A stretch of DNA of 64,000 nucleotides from Phytohabitans maris (GTDB taxonomy: Bacteria > Actinomycetota > Actinomycetes > Mycobacteriales > Micromonosporaceae). The DNA is taken from NCBI RefSeq assembly GCF_031085175.1, contig NZ_JAVHUY010000044.1, positions 1 through 64,000 on the forward strand, read 5' to 3'. Of this stretch, positions 63,576 through 64,000 are shown in pieces. A model generated the notes under the pieces. It saw only the letters and a program-made list of their open reading frames with translations. It was not told where the DNA came from and made no database searches. Every line of letters starts with the position of its first letter. The stretch's first letter is position 1. The position numbers and the translations under genes are program-made.

Positions 63576-64000
63576 ATGGCCGACCCCTCCCGACCCGCGA
63601 CCGCGCTCCTGGACAGCCTGGAGCCGGCCCCCGACGCGCCCGCGACCAGCCGGCGGCGCCGATGGTGGCGCCTGGTCGCGCTGATCCTCGGCCTGGCGCT
63701 CGTGCTCGGCGCCGGCGGCACCGCCGGGGCCGCGTGGCTCTACACCCGGTCCGTGGACAACAGCATCGAACGGGTGGACGCCTTCGTGGGCGTGCCCGAG
63801 GAGAGCCGGCCGGAGAAGGTCGCCGGCAAGGCGCTCAACCTCCTCATCGTCGGCAGCGACTCGCGCGACCCGGACGTGGGCGGCTCCCGCACCGACACGA
63901 TCATTCTGGCGCACGTGTCGGCGAGCCGGGAGGACGCCCAGTTCATCTCGATCCCGCGGGACACCTGGGTGGACGTCCCGCGCTCCGCGGACGGCAAGTC
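63576..64000 (+). CDS. LytR-CpsA-Psr (LCP) family protein, 5' part
   Basis: The first 141 codons; the gene runs off the window. A cytosolic Pro/Arg N-terminus (MADPSRPATALLDSLEP), a TM helix (LVALILGLALVLGAGGTAGA), then the LCP domain: NLLIVGSDSRDPD, RTDTIILAHV and ISIPRDTWVD. LCP enzymes link polyprenyl-phosphate glycans to peptidoglycan, which fits the end of this polysaccharide locus. ATG 63576 is the first good start; 75 bases after the GT gene. Confidence 0.9.
   Translation, partial: MADPSRPATALLDSLEPAPDAPATSRRRRWWRLVALILGLALVLGAGGTAGAAWLYTRSVDNSIERVDAFVGVPEESRPEKVAGKALNLLIVGSDSRDPDVGGSRTDTIILAHVSASREDAQFISIPRDTWVDVPRSADGK

Overview
The window reads as a chromosomal segment of a very G+C-rich actinobacterium with strong third-position GC and many GTG starts. 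A Micromonosporaceae host is my best guess. It rests on the gene mix: LigB-type ATP ligase, CobB/CobC/CobT, an OtsB-GH15 fusion, EttA, truncated hemoglobin O, DUF5130, an ECF41 sigma factor, a copper-radical oxidase and class F sortase. The family assignment is inference. I saw no rRNA, tRNA, CRISPR array, integrase, transposase or phage gene.

Layout. 0-10 kb: M20 peptidase, a PAS-GGDEF-EAL protein, LigB with an MFS pump, an HxlR regulator, an NAD(P)-binding protein, two adjacent genes that have lost their middles, a one-TM protein and SURF1. 10-18 kb: corrin genes (cobB; cobC-cobT-siroheme synthase as overlapping genes) interrupted by a class A PBP. 18-26 kb: trehalose genes (OtsB-GH15 and otsA), a 32-aa membrane peptide, ettA, a hot-dog thioesterase, a 15/18/21-bp repeat tract, and two hypothetical/YbjN genes. 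27-36 kb: a secreted beta-propeller, glbO with an MFS exporter, MscS, HNH endonuclease, sortase F with a likely LVLTG substrate, amidase and DUF5130. 36-44 kb: small zinc proteins, CGNR regulator, ALDH and MarR, TfoX-like protein, a frameshifted DUF3800 gene, a double 3-hydroxyacyl-CoA dehydrogenase and SigJ.

44-64 kb is mostly a cell-surface polysaccharide locus. One half is a tight plus-strand run: galactose-oxidase-like copper-radical oxidase, membrane-anchored Excalibur-like protein, GT-C membrane glycosyltransferase, egghead-like GT2 synthase and a GH113-like lipoprotein. The other half has an O-antigen polymerase-like protein, a Wzz-like protein, three GT4-type and two GT2 glycosyltransferases, an asparagine-synthetase-like protein without the glutaminase cysteine, a CE4 deacetylase and the start of an LCP ligase. 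Together these supply synthesis, chain-length control, modification, trimming and wall attachment of one or more glycans. The oxidase/GT2/glycosidase run resembles in logic the Streptomyces GlxA-CslA-CslZ system but has a different synthase and hydrolase. It is my best candidate for an undescribed system.

A second theme is non-coding. The longer gaps between convergent genes carry inverted repeats and short dispersed repeats: a 30-nt motif three times, a 47-48-bp palindrome twice, and a roughly 250-290-bp element twice in opposite orientation. A 101-bp nested palindrome sits between the CGNR regulator and ALDH genes.
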